From the NCBI GenBank assembly GCA_023807065.1, contig JAJJLU010003956.1, forward strand, positions 1-22,866: a stretch of DNA of 22,866 nt, in the 5' to 3' direction. The position numbers were made by a program, and so were the translations under genes. This stretch comes from Isotricha intestinalis (Eukaryota; Ciliophora; Litostomatea; Vestibuliferida; Isotrichidae). The stretch's first letter is position 1. Every line of letters starts with the position of its first letter. The notes under the pieces are model-generated. The model saw only the letters and a program-made list of their open reading frames with translations, made no database searches and was not told where the DNA came from. Below are positions 1-8,375 of the stretch, one piece after another.

Positions 1-243
1 CCCATAATTAATAATAATTAAATTTATAAATAAATCTTAATCTTTTTATTAATTTATTTTTTAATTATTAATTCAAAAAAGATTCAAATTACTTTAACTT
101 AATACAACACTTTAATTAATAATATTAATTTGTTGATAATAAGGATGAACACATCAAACATATTTATCCATAATTTAAATTAAAATAAAATGAAATATTA
201 AAAAAATAAAAATAATATTATAAACTAAATTCAAATAAATATA
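1..243. other. AT-rich flank, no gene seen
   Basis: Very AT-rich sequence downstream of the B-box/kelch gene. I see no reading frame, RNA gene or telomeric repeat. It probably holds that gene's 3' untranslated region. Confidence 0.5.
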
Positions 244-2388
244 TTATTTATTAAACTGATTAACTTCAAATTTATAAGTATCAACATTAAATTTAATAAC
301 ATTTCCAGTTAATTCAATATTATAAAAATTATTTTCCATTTTAGCAAAAGTATTATGTAAGAAAATATAACCTGCAGGTAAAATAAAATTAGTTTTTTCA
401 ACAATAACATTATTACAATTACTACAATCAACTTTATAAACATCTCTTTTATATTCTTTTCCATCAAATCCTCCACATAAAATAAATTGATTGTTATTAA
501 TAGGAATAACTCCCATCGCACTTAATTGAATATTTAAATTTCCAAATTCAATTTGTTTCCAACCATTATTTAAATTATTAAAATCTAAATATTCTAAATT
601 ATTAAGATATTGTCCTTTTTTATTATCTAATATTTTATATCCTCCTATAACATAAATATATCTATTATTAATATATGATATTGTTGCATTTCCTCTTACT
701 TCATTCATTTCTCCTAAATTATTCCATTCATTATTATTTAATTCTGAATATTCACTTTCTTTATTAAAAAAACCTGAACAAACTAAAACCACTTTTTTAT
801 CTGGTAAATATATTATATTGTGTCTTTCTCTTGCACTTAACATTTTTGCATATGATATTATACTTAATTCATATTCTTTTTTACTTGGAATTTCACTTAT
901 TATCATTAAATAACAATTATTTGTTTTTTCTTTATTTATATATCCTCCTGTCAATAATATTGATGAACCTAAATTTATATATTTTGAATTTTCAGGAAAA
1001 TTTATAAAAGAATCTAAAGGATTTTGAAAATGATTTTTTGTTACTTTGATATTTTGAAAACCTGTCTTTGGATTAAATATTAATAATATATTTGATTTCA
1101 ATTGTAAATATATGAAAAGCTGATAATTATCAATATCTATTTGTTTTATTTTATTATCATTCAAAAGAGAAAAATTATTGTCATTATAATTATTTAAAAT
1201 ATTATCTTTTTTAAACATATTATTATCATTATTATTATTGCTTCTATTTGAATAAATATATTCTTTTTTATTTAAAAGAATATTTTGATTAACTATATTA
1301 TTTACTTTTTCAATAACTAAATTATCATATTTTAAAGTGTTTATTTTTTCTCTTGAATCTAAAATCTTTTTTTGAATATCAAAAATTATTTTATCAAATT
1401 CAAGAAATTTATCACCTTCATTTAAATCTTGTATTATTTCTATAATTTTATTTTTAATATTTATTGATTTTCCTTTAAAAGCTTCAATAGATTTTTTTAT
1501 CATTTCTTCATTTTGTAAATTTTCATTTTCAAAATCTTCAATTTTTTTACTTTTAATAATTTGAACTTTATCACTTTTTGATAAATTATTCCATTCTTGT
1601 AAAAATATTTTTATTTTAGTTAATAAATTTTCATTTTCTTTTAAAGGTTGATTCATTCTAATAAAACATTCATCTTTATAAAAAATAGAAATTTTTTCTT
1701 TTAATTTTTCATAAATTTCATTATCATTTTGAATTATAATATCGATTTTTTTTTTTAAATCTTCAAATTTATTTTTTCTTCCATTAAAATAAATATCAAG
1801 AATTTTATTTTGATTATTAATAATATTATCAATTTCTTGATTATTTAATTTAAATCTTATAGAATTATTAACTTTAGATTGTAAATTTTCAATTTTTAAT
1901 TTAGCATTTTTAAAATATTCTTCAATTTTAATTTTAGCAAAATTAATATGATCATTATGAAAATCAATAACACAAGTATCACAACATAACATTTTACATT
2001 TAGAACAAAATCTTGTAGCTTGAATATCTAAATTAAATTTATTTATATGATCATCACATCTTAAATCAATATTTTGCATAAATACTCCTGTGCTCATTAT
2101 ATTATTTGGAATTAAATTATTATTTGATTTATATTGAGAATTTGGAATTAATATTTTTTCAGTTTGAATTGATTGAAAATTATCTTTTGATATTCTATCT
2201 TCTATTTCTTTTTCATTTAAATTATGAATATTTTGAATTGGATTTTCTGGAATTTCATTATCAAAATTATTTTCATTTTCTACTTTTTCTATTTTTCCTT
2301 CTTCTTCTTCTTCTTCTTCTTCTTTTATTTCTTTTTGATTGGATACATCATTCTTTTCTTCATTATTATTATTTTCTGGGTTATCCAT
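244..2388 (-). CDS. B-box zinc finger / coiled-coil / kelch-repeat protein (714 aa)
   Basis: This is an intact single-exon frame. It starts at an ATG preceded by an A-run, as most genes here do, and ends at TAA. Residues 1-60 are acidic and Asn-rich, with eight Glu in a row encoded by a CTT/GAA microsatellite. A B-box-type zinc site follows: C111-x2-H114, C128-x2-C131, C136-x2-C139, H144 and H147. Roughly residues 150-380 are Lys/Glu/Asn/Ile-rich and look coiled-coil. The C-terminal part, about 450-714, carries kelch-like beta-propeller blades: LLTGGY, ARERHN, YIYVIGGY and FILCGGFDG, each followed by an aromatic/Trp position. The order B-box, coiled coil, propeller resembles TRIM proteins without an obvious RING; TRIM relatives often act in ubiquitin ligation or as scaffolds. 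With no RING, a scaffold or cytoskeletal adaptor role is the safer inference. The substrate is unknown. Confidence 0.85.
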   Translation of the reverse strand: MDNPENNNNEEKNDVSNQKEIKEEEEEEEEGKIEKVENENNFDNEIPENPIQNIHNLNEKEIEDRISKDNFQSIQTEKILIPNSQYKSNNNLIPNNIMSTGVFMQNIDLRCDDHINKFNLDIQATRFCSKCKMLCCDTCVIDFHNDHINFAKIKIEEYFKNAKLKIENLQSKVNNSIRFKLNNQEIDNIINNQNKILDIYFNGRKNKFEDLKKKIDIIIQNDNEIYEKLKEKISIFYKDECFIRMNQPLKENENLLTKIKIFLQEWNNLSKSDKVQIIKSKKIEDFENENLQNEEMIKKSIEAFKGKSINIKNKIIEIIQDLNEGDKFLEFDKIIFDIQKKILDSREKINTLKYDNLVIEKVNNIVNQNILLNKKEYIYSNRSNNNNDNNMFKKDNILNNYNDNNFSLLNDNKIKQIDIDNYQLFIYLQLKSNILLIFNPKTGFQNIKVTKNHFQNPLDSFINFPENSKYINLGSSILLTGGYINKEKTNNCYLMIISEIPSKKEYELSIISYAKMLSARERHNIIYLPDKKVVLVCSGFFNKESEYSELNNNEWNNLGEMNEVRGNATISYINNRYIYVIGGYKILDNKKGQYLNNLEYLDFNNLNNGWKQIEFGNLNIQLSAMGVIPINNNQFILCGGFDGKEYKRDVYKVDCSNCNNVIVEKTNFILPAGYIFLHNTFAKMENNFYNIELTGNVIKFNVDTYKFEVNQFNK
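2298..2324. repeat. CTT trinucleotide microsatellite (about 9 units)
   Basis: Nine consecutive CTT units on the + strand lie inside the B-box gene and encode its poly-Glu stretch near residues 22-30. The length is probably polymorphic. Confidence 0.9.
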
Positions 2389-2418
2389 TTTTAATAATAA
2401 TATTTATTTATTTTTTTA

Positions 2419-2994
2419 TATGAATCTACTGATTCTCTTAAAGATTAAACATTAAATATTGAAATATCTCCTAACACACCATTAACATGTCCTCAATTTT
2501 ATTCATTTACTATTAATTGTTCCAGATTATTATCGTAGAATAACATCAGAAAATATAATATTTTATTATAATATAAATCATCTCCAAATGATAAATTAAA
2601 TATTCAACAATTAAATAAAATGGGGATTCTTCAGAGTGTGGTGTTTTTTATACTCTTTATAATGATGAATTATCACTTGTTAATAATGTAATATATGAAT
2701 TTAATATACTTTTTAATGGACTTAAATTTAATTTCTCTATGGTAGATGAAACTAACTCAGCTTATTATATTATATTCAATAAATTAAGAAGTGGAAATTT
2801 AACAATTAAATTAAGTGATTCTGAAAAAGTTTTAATAAAAGATTCTTATCCATATAGAAGTTTATATATGAATAGAAAGAATTTATTTAAAGAGTGTGCT
2901 AACTGAGGTAGTTGATAATAATATAGAATATAAATTAAAAGTAAGAAAACCAGAAATTATTAGAGGTACAAATAATGTAGGTTATGAATATTAA
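2419..2994 (+). pseudogene. Decayed protein-coding gene, family not recognised
   Basis: The best frame changes along the DNA. One frame runs from 2419 to about 2618 and is interrupted at 2446 (TAA), 2536 (TAG) and 2569 (TAA). A second is open for 95 codons from 2619 to a TGA at 2904. A third is open from about 2899 to a TAA at 2992. The middle frame has no Met start but looks like real protein: mixed D/E/K/S, alternating hydrophobic residues, the stretch CGVFYTLYNDELSLVNN and a Pro-Tyr-Arg motif. About 95 stop-free codons are unlikely by chance at this base composition. I infer a gene broken by at least two frameshifts and several nonsense changes. It lies head to head with the B-box gene. 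I cannot assign a family. Confidence 0.5.
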
Positions 2995-3499
2995 ATAAAA
3001 CTTTTTTTTTAAAGGTGTTTTCAAATTATTGAAATAAAGAATTTAATTTATTTATAAAATATTATTCATTCCATTTGAAGTAATAATAGAAAATAAGGTG
3101 GTGTTTAAAATTATTAAAAAGTTTTTTTAATTTATATAAAACATATATCAATAAAATTATTTTTGTTAAATAATCATTCAAATGTAATTGAAAATATAAA
3201 AGATATTAATTCATAAATTATATATTATAGAAAAAAATAAATTAATTTAAAAAAATTAAAAACCATTTTGATATAAATTAATGTTTGTTTTTAATGTTGA
3301 TTTTTCTAATTGAATTTATAATTATATGATATATATATCATTAATTATTATTATTTAAATTAAAATAATAGTTTAATTGATTAAAAAAAACAATAAAAAA
3401 TATTTTCTTCCATTATTTCTTAAAAAGAAAAAATATTTATTTTCTCATCTATTTATATTATTACATTTATTTATATTTGTAATAAAGAAAATAAAAATT
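2995..3499. other. Gene-free AT-rich spacer
   Basis: The stretch is dominated by A/T runs with stops in all frames. I see no gene, RNA or repeat beyond trivial AT palindromes. Confidence 0.5.
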
Positions 3500-4889
3500 T
3501 TATATAAATATAAAATATAATAATTCATAATCAAAATCTTCAAAATCAGTGAAACTATCATCCTTTTAATTAATATAAGTATAATATAATTCTCCTTAAT
3601 TATCATCATAATTAAAATTAGATTCAATTTTTTCTTCTGATTTATTATAAACTTAACCAACCCAAAGAATAACCAAATATTTCTTGTATTATTATTAATA
3701 TGATATTTTTTAACAATTAGGAAATAATTTCTAACATTAATTTTTAACACTTTATCAGATTCAGAAATATAAATAGAAATTCCTTTATTTTTTAATTTTT
3801 AAAACACATCTCTTTTGAAATTATATTTACTTTATCTGTTCTTCAGGAGATTTTCTTTTATTATTCATTGATCTTAATTTCCATGTTATAATTTCAATTA
3901 TAGGAATTGAAGAATGTTCATTATTTTTATATCTTCAATTTTTTAAAACAATTGAACGTAATTTAAATATGTTTTTCATTCAAATTCATATATTTTAAAT
4001 GGGCTCATAATTTACATTAATTTTCATTTCTGAATCTCTTTTTATGTTTTGGTATAAAAGCATTCTTATTTCATCAGTATCTAACATTCTTAAACCATAC
4101 TTTTTCATATTCTATTGTTTTTTATTATTATAATTATCTTCATAAGTAATAATATTGTTAATTAACTTGATATTCTATTCAATTCAATATTATTTAATAA
4201 ATTCATTTGTTTGAAAAAAAAAAATTTTTGTCATTTAATTATATTATTTGACATTAAGTGTAGAAATATAATCATTGTATTGTTAAAAAATAGTCTAATT
4301 CATTTTCTCTCAATTCTACTAATAATTATATTGTTAAATCTGTTTATCACTTTTTTGTCGATTTTGGAGCCATTTTGATTTTCATATATAGACCTTTTCT
4401 AAATAGTATTGTCTCTCATTTGGAAACATGTTTTTATTATTTTTAAACTATTTTAATTCATTGTCCAATCTCATATTTACCTAATCATCCAATAACTAAT
4501 TTAAAGAAAATTTTTAATATTGATTTGAATAGTCTAAAAACCCCGCTTAGATTAAACATTAAATTAAAGAAAGAAACATAATCTTTTCTTTGTTCCTCCT
4601 TTTAAAATTTATCTTTCCATATTTAATATATAAAAATATTGTTATTTTTCCTTTTAAATGATTGAAATATTTGCATAAATAATTAATGTTATTAGTTAAC
4701 ATAATATTATTAATATTTAAAAAAGAAAAAGACAATTTAGTAGAAAATTCTCCATTTCCAATAGGATTATGGAGAATAATAGAAAGTTCATCGAATACTA
4801 CACCAAAGGGATTATTAAATTCATTCCCAAAAAATCACAATTCAAAATATTTAGATTCAATTCTTTTAATCAAAAAGAAAAAAAAAATT
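3500..4889 (-). pseudogene. Decayed protein-coding gene, family not recognised
   Basis: On the minus strand one frame can be followed without a shift from about 4889 down to about 4165. It reads as plausible protein, including FFGNEFNNPFGVVFDEL, ILHNPIGNGEF, GFLDYSN and NMFPNERQYYLEKV. It is interrupted by roughly fifteen TAA/TAG and three TGA codons. Near 4165 the best frame shifts and continues through a segment with KKYGLRMLDTDEIRMLL to about 4000. It then degrades further toward a final TAA at 3500-3502. The minus strand is purine-rich here, as expected for a coding strand. The opposite strand yields only Leu/Phe/Ile-rich antisense frames. In-frame stop density is close to what random DNA of this composition would give, so the call rests on residue composition, purine bias and frame continuity. 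Confidence 0.4.
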
Positions 4890-4962
4890 TAAAAACTAAA
4901 TTTTCCTAACCCTTAAATTAATAAATTATAAATTAAATTCAAAACAAAATTATTTAAAATTC

Positions 4963-5415
4963 TTATTTTGGAGAATTATAAGGATCTACAGAAGTAAACA
5001 TAAAATCAGATACTCTTTTTTTAATAAGCCATTTTCCATTTTGTTTAACATAAGTATCATTATAACGTACACCACTTTGATTTTTTTTTCCATCGCCAAT
5101 AAGAGTTACAAAACAATAAGAAATTCCAGTGGCATTATCACCTTTAATTTCAACAGTTTGTTGACCATTTAAATGATAAACAATTTGAAATAAAGAAAGA
5201 TAATCTGCAAATGTTTTTTCTATTTCTTTTTTTCCTTTTGAATGAAAAGTTTGAGTTGCAGTTTTTGAAATAACTTCAGCGTCATCAGTAAAAAGATCCA
5301 TTTGAGATTTAACATCTTTTACATCTGCAAGATTTGAAAAGGTATCTACAAGCTTTTTTAATGCTAATGTATCTTCTACATGACTATTGTGAGGTTGACC
5401 TTGATGTCCTTTCAT
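4963..5415 (-). CDS. SnoaL-like / NTF2-fold protein (150 aa), probable bacterial origin
   Basis: This is an intact 150-residue frame with an A-rich ATG context and a TAA stop. It has the SnoaL/NTF2-like pattern: an N-terminal helix region (LKKLVDTFSNLADVKD, about residues 20-35); the LFTDDAEV turn at 41-48, matching the common L-F-x-x-D-A family motif; central strands with HLNGQQTVEI at 81-90; and a C-terminal Tyr-x-D-x-Tyr strand followed by NGKWLIKKR near 126-134. The length is normal for a single-domain member. Members of this fold include isomerases, cyclases and many small proteins of unknown substrate, so no reaction is assigned. GC is about 27-30% in three 60-base lines I counted, against about 17% in a line of the membrane protein gene. 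The sequence reads like bacterial homologues, which suggests horizontal acquisition. It has no intron and stands alone among gene relics. Confidence 0.85.
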   Translation of the reverse strand: MKGHQGQPHNSHVEDTLALKKLVDTFSNLADVKDVKSQMDLFTDDAEVISKTATQTFHSKGKKEIEKTFADYLSLFQIVYHLNGQQTVEIKGDNATGISYCFVTLIGDGKKNQSGVRYNDTYVKQNGKWLIKKRVSDFMFTSVDPYNSPK

Positions 5416-5601
5416 TTTGTATCTTATAATTATTTTTTTTTAATGATATTTATAATGAATTATGACATATTAAATTTTTTTTATAAATAAGATTTTCTAC
5501 ACAGTTAATTGTTTTTTAATAAATTTATTAAAAATAATAAGAAATAAGCCTTATTTAATTTAAAATTTAATTTTTTTATTTTATTATTTTTTATTTCATT
5601 T

Positions 5602-6282
5602 TACAAATTAAATAATAGAAATTAAAAAATATTATCATTAGAATATCATTTTTCATTTTATCATAATTTTTTATTACAATTAAAAATAAAAAGAATTAAT
5701 TTATGGTTGAAATAATTTAACATTGCTTAAATTTAATTTAATGAATTCTTCTCAATCAGAGTAAATGAATTTTAACCTTTTAATAAATTATTATGGAAAA
5801 AATAAATTATTTTAATCTATAAAAAATTTTCAAATAAAACAAAATATTAGCTTTCTAAAAAATTTAAAAAAGAAAAAATTTTAAAAACTCAAATATATTC
5901 TATATTAAATGAAGAAAGAGATATTTCAAGAATCTTTTAGTAAATGAAATAATTTTAAGCTTCTTTGTTTAAATTTTCTTCTGTTTAAAAATATGGTATA
6001 TCTTTTTACAAATATTTGAATTTAAATAAAAATAGTAACTACCAAGATTATATAAATTAGTGCATAATTATTCAAAATTTGTATAATTATCAATGTGTGG
6101 CTCTCATTGTTTTATTATAATTGTCTTTAAAAATATATACTTTTTAAAAATCATTCCTTCATCATTTTTTTAAATATCAAAAATTATTTAATCTGAAAGG
6201 ACTTATTAAAGAATGTTTTTTCATTGAAAATTAGAATAATGATTTTAATTATAAGGAAATATTCTTCTTATTTATCAAATTT
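5602..6282 (+). pseudogene. Possible gene relic, open only if TAA/TAG are ignored
   Basis: From 5602 to the TAATAATAATAA run at 6283 one + strand frame has no TGA over 227 codons but contains some seventeen TAA/TAG codons. Read through them, the residues are protein-like in places: FNEFFSIRVNEF, SILNEERDISRIF, NSNYQDYIN and LKGLIKECFFIEN. G is modestly commoner at codon position 1 than at positions 2 and 3. I counted about nine TGA trinucleotides in the region, none in this frame. That is only weakly unlikely by chance, and the TAA/TAG density equals the random expectation. I keep it as a low-confidence relic because three better-supported relics flank it. No family is recognised. Confidence 0.25.
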
Positions 6283-6299
6283 TAATAATAATAACACAT

Positions 6300-6863
6300 A
6301 TATATATTATTTTTTTAAATTAATTTAATTTTAAGGATTAAATTATTTTTTTTGTTTTTTTCATTTCATAATAACCCATTTTTTTTTCTTTTTTATAAGT
6401 TTCAAATATTTTCATTTAACAAAAATATCATTTCTTAAAATTCTTTTTTATCAAATAATTTAATTTATTTTTAAAAAATAATATATCTATTAAAATATAT
6501 AAGTATTGGTTATAGTTTTAAACCCTTTAATTTTCTTAAAATTGATATTATAAAAATATAAATAAATTCGTATTTTAATTTTGGAAACTCTTATTTCATT
6601 TTTCTTTATGAAATTTAATACATTTATATAATTGTTTATTTAAATTTTAAACTAATAAATTGTAATTCATTTAATCTTTAATTATTGGATTATTTCTTTC
6701 TTTACTTTGTTAGTTAATTATTGAATTTTGATTTGATATTTTTCTGTTTAAAAATTTATTCAAAAATAAATGAAGGATATTGATTAAATTATAAAAATAA
6801 TATTTAAAGCTATTATTTCTTTGAGTTAAATAAATAAAAACATTAAAAAAGAAATAATTAATT
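6300..6863. other. Gene-free T-rich spacer
   Basis: Long T and A runs with dense stops on both strands. The short open frame on the minus strand here overlaps the TLDc relic out of frame and is not supported. Nothing else is seen. Confidence 0.5.
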
Positions 6864-7311
6864 TTAATATTCCATAAATTTTTCTTGATATGAAGTACAA
6901 TCATTATGAATCTAAAAATCAGAGCCTCCTCTTAAAGTAATATAATCATAAAATATTTGTATTTATTTTTCAGATTTTTTAATATTATATTTTTTTTTAT
7001 CTAAAGAAAAAATGAATCTTTTTTCATCTCTCACCCACTTATATCCAGATATCTCCTAGGAATTGAAAAATTTCCTCCAAATCTATGTCCTTCAACAGTT
7101 TTTACAAAGATAATCATAGGATATTTTTCTAAGCATCTGTTAAAAAAACATTACAGTTGAATCACCATCTTTTCTTGAATCATATTTTTTTAGGTTTTTT
7201 CCCAAGTCAACATAAAACCAATTGTATTTCATTCATATTTAATATTTCACTTTTAGCTATTTTATCATTGATAGATATATTGAAATCCTTTAATTATACT
7301 GGAGGATCCAT
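6864..7311 (-). pseudogene. TLDc-domain protein relic
   Basis: Reading the minus strand from an ATG at 7311 and changing frame where needed gives a recognisable TLDc domain. In order: LGKKPKK; a serine-acidic segment DSRKDGDS; RCLEKYPMIIFVKT; EGHRFGG with FSIP; KWVRDEKRFIFSLDKKKKYN; then RGGSDF and IHNDC near the C-terminus, ending at TAA 6864-6866. Such blocks are characteristic of protist TLDc proteins, which are usually linked to oxidative-stress resistance or V-ATPase regulation. The gene is broken. Frame changes fall at or near the T7 run 7185-7191 and the A7 run 7142-7148 (+ strand), and around 7038-7061. In-frame stops include TAA at 7294-7296, TAA at 6963-6965, TAG at 6912-6914 and a TGA just before LGKKPKK. 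The number of lesions argues against simple sequencing error. Confidence 0.75.
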
Positions 7312-7421
7312 ATTTTTTTTACATGAAAAAAGTAATTAATTAAATTAAAACAAAAAAGATATTTAAAATGTATTTAAATAATTAATACTATATATAATTG
7401 TTTAATTTATTTATTTTATAT

Positions 7422-8183
7422 CTACATTTGCTGTTCATTGTTTTCTTCATTTAAATCCTCTTCGTCATCTTTTTGAATATTCTTTTTCATCATTTGAATT
7501 ATATTTTCTCTATCTTTTTCTTTTTCATAGTATTCTTTTATTACCATTCTTATCTTTTTATCATTGCTTAATAATTCTATATTATCATCAAAAAATTTTC
7601 CAACATTTACAAAATTTTTTTTATTTGTATAAAGATCTAATAAAAAATTAGTAAAATTCTCAATTTTTTCAAGGGAAAAATATTTTCTATATTTTTCAAA
7701 TCCAATTATATTATTAGTATTTTTTCTACTATTAATATAACTTTCAAAAGCAATATTTGTAATACATGAAAAATACGTTAATATTATTTTTTTAAAATCA
7801 ACTAAATTCATTACTAAATTACTAAAATTTTTATTTTGTTTAGAATGATTAATATTAATAGCTAAATATTCTTTAATGTAATCACATTTTAATTGAAGAT
7901 CTCCATTTGATAATAAAAGAGGAATAAATAAAATTCCATCAATTCCATTTTTATCATTATAAGTTACATAACAATTTTCCCAAAATGCAATTTGGAAATT
8001 TATATCTGTATGAATTCCTAATATTTTTGTCAATGATAAAAATTCATAATATGTTTTTGTTTCATTATGTAAATATTCTTCTATGTGAGATACTACAAAA
8101 TCATGTCTTATTAAATGATATAAAAATTTTGACATTTCATGTTCTAAAATATCTTCTAATTTATGATTATTAAAACAACCCAT
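7422..8183 (-). CDS. Uncharacterised 253-aa protein with possible N-terminal acylation (MGC start)
   Basis: This is an intact frame from ATG (A-rich context) to TAG. I do not recognise the family. It begins Met-Gly-Cys-Phe-Asn-Asn. Gly2 and Cys3 would allow N-myristoylation plus palmitoylation, although residue 6 is Asn rather than the preferred Ser/Thr. Residues 10-120 look mostly helical with conserved-looking blocks: an EYLHNETKTYYEFLSLTKIL stretch (36-55), then AFWENCYVTYNDKNG (66-80) and FIPLLLSNGDLQLK (86-99). The last 40 residues are highly charged (KKNIQKDDEEDLNEENN). There is no transmembrane segment or signal peptide. It is followed 192 bp downstream on the + map by the 3' end of the large membrane-protein gene on the same strand. 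A peripheral membrane role is inference from the N-terminus only. Confidence 0.75.
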   Translation of the reverse strand: MGCFNNHKLEDILEHEMSKFLYHLIRHDFVVSHIEEYLHNETKTYYEFLSLTKILGIHTDINFQIAFWENCYVTYNDKNGIDGILFIPLLLSNGDLQLKCDYIKEYLAININHSKQNKNFSNLVMNLVDFKKIILTYFSCITNIAFESYINSRKNTNNIIGFEKYRKYFSLEKIENFTNFLLDLYTNKKNFVNVGKFFDDNIELLSNDKKIRMVIKEYYEKEKDRENIIQMMKKNIQKDDEEDLNEENNEQQM

Positions 8184-8375
8184 TTTAATTTAAATTTTTT
8201 CAGTATAAATTTTTAAAAAAAAAAAATATAATATTATTTAATATTTTAACAAATAATAAATATTTATTTAATGAAATATTAAACGTTAAGTATAATATCA
8301 AATTTTTAAAAATTAGATATTGAAAATAGGAATATTATATATAAATTAAAATATTACATTTTGAAAATTATTATT

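Noticed and set aside
1..30. Possible telomeric end because the window opens with CCC
   Set aside because: No repeated C4A2- or C3A-type units follow; it is a single CCC before ordinary AT-rich DNA.
3326..3341. Perfect 16-base AT palindrome
   Set aside because: Alternating TA sequence of this length is expected by chance at this composition.
3445..3750. 101-codon minus-strand frame
   Set aside because: Strongly Ile/Leu/Asn-biased, typical of AT-rich shadow frames. Only its first third overlaps the relic reading, after which another frame is more protein-like.
4686..4892. Open + strand frame of 68 codons with plausible residues
   Set aside because: It is antisense to the better-supported minus-strand relic, which has more natural codon choice (GAA, GAT, GGA) and continues far beyond it.
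6710..6904. 64-codon minus-strand frame
   Set aside because: It overlaps the end of the TLDc relic in the wrong frame, and the remainder is low-complexity.
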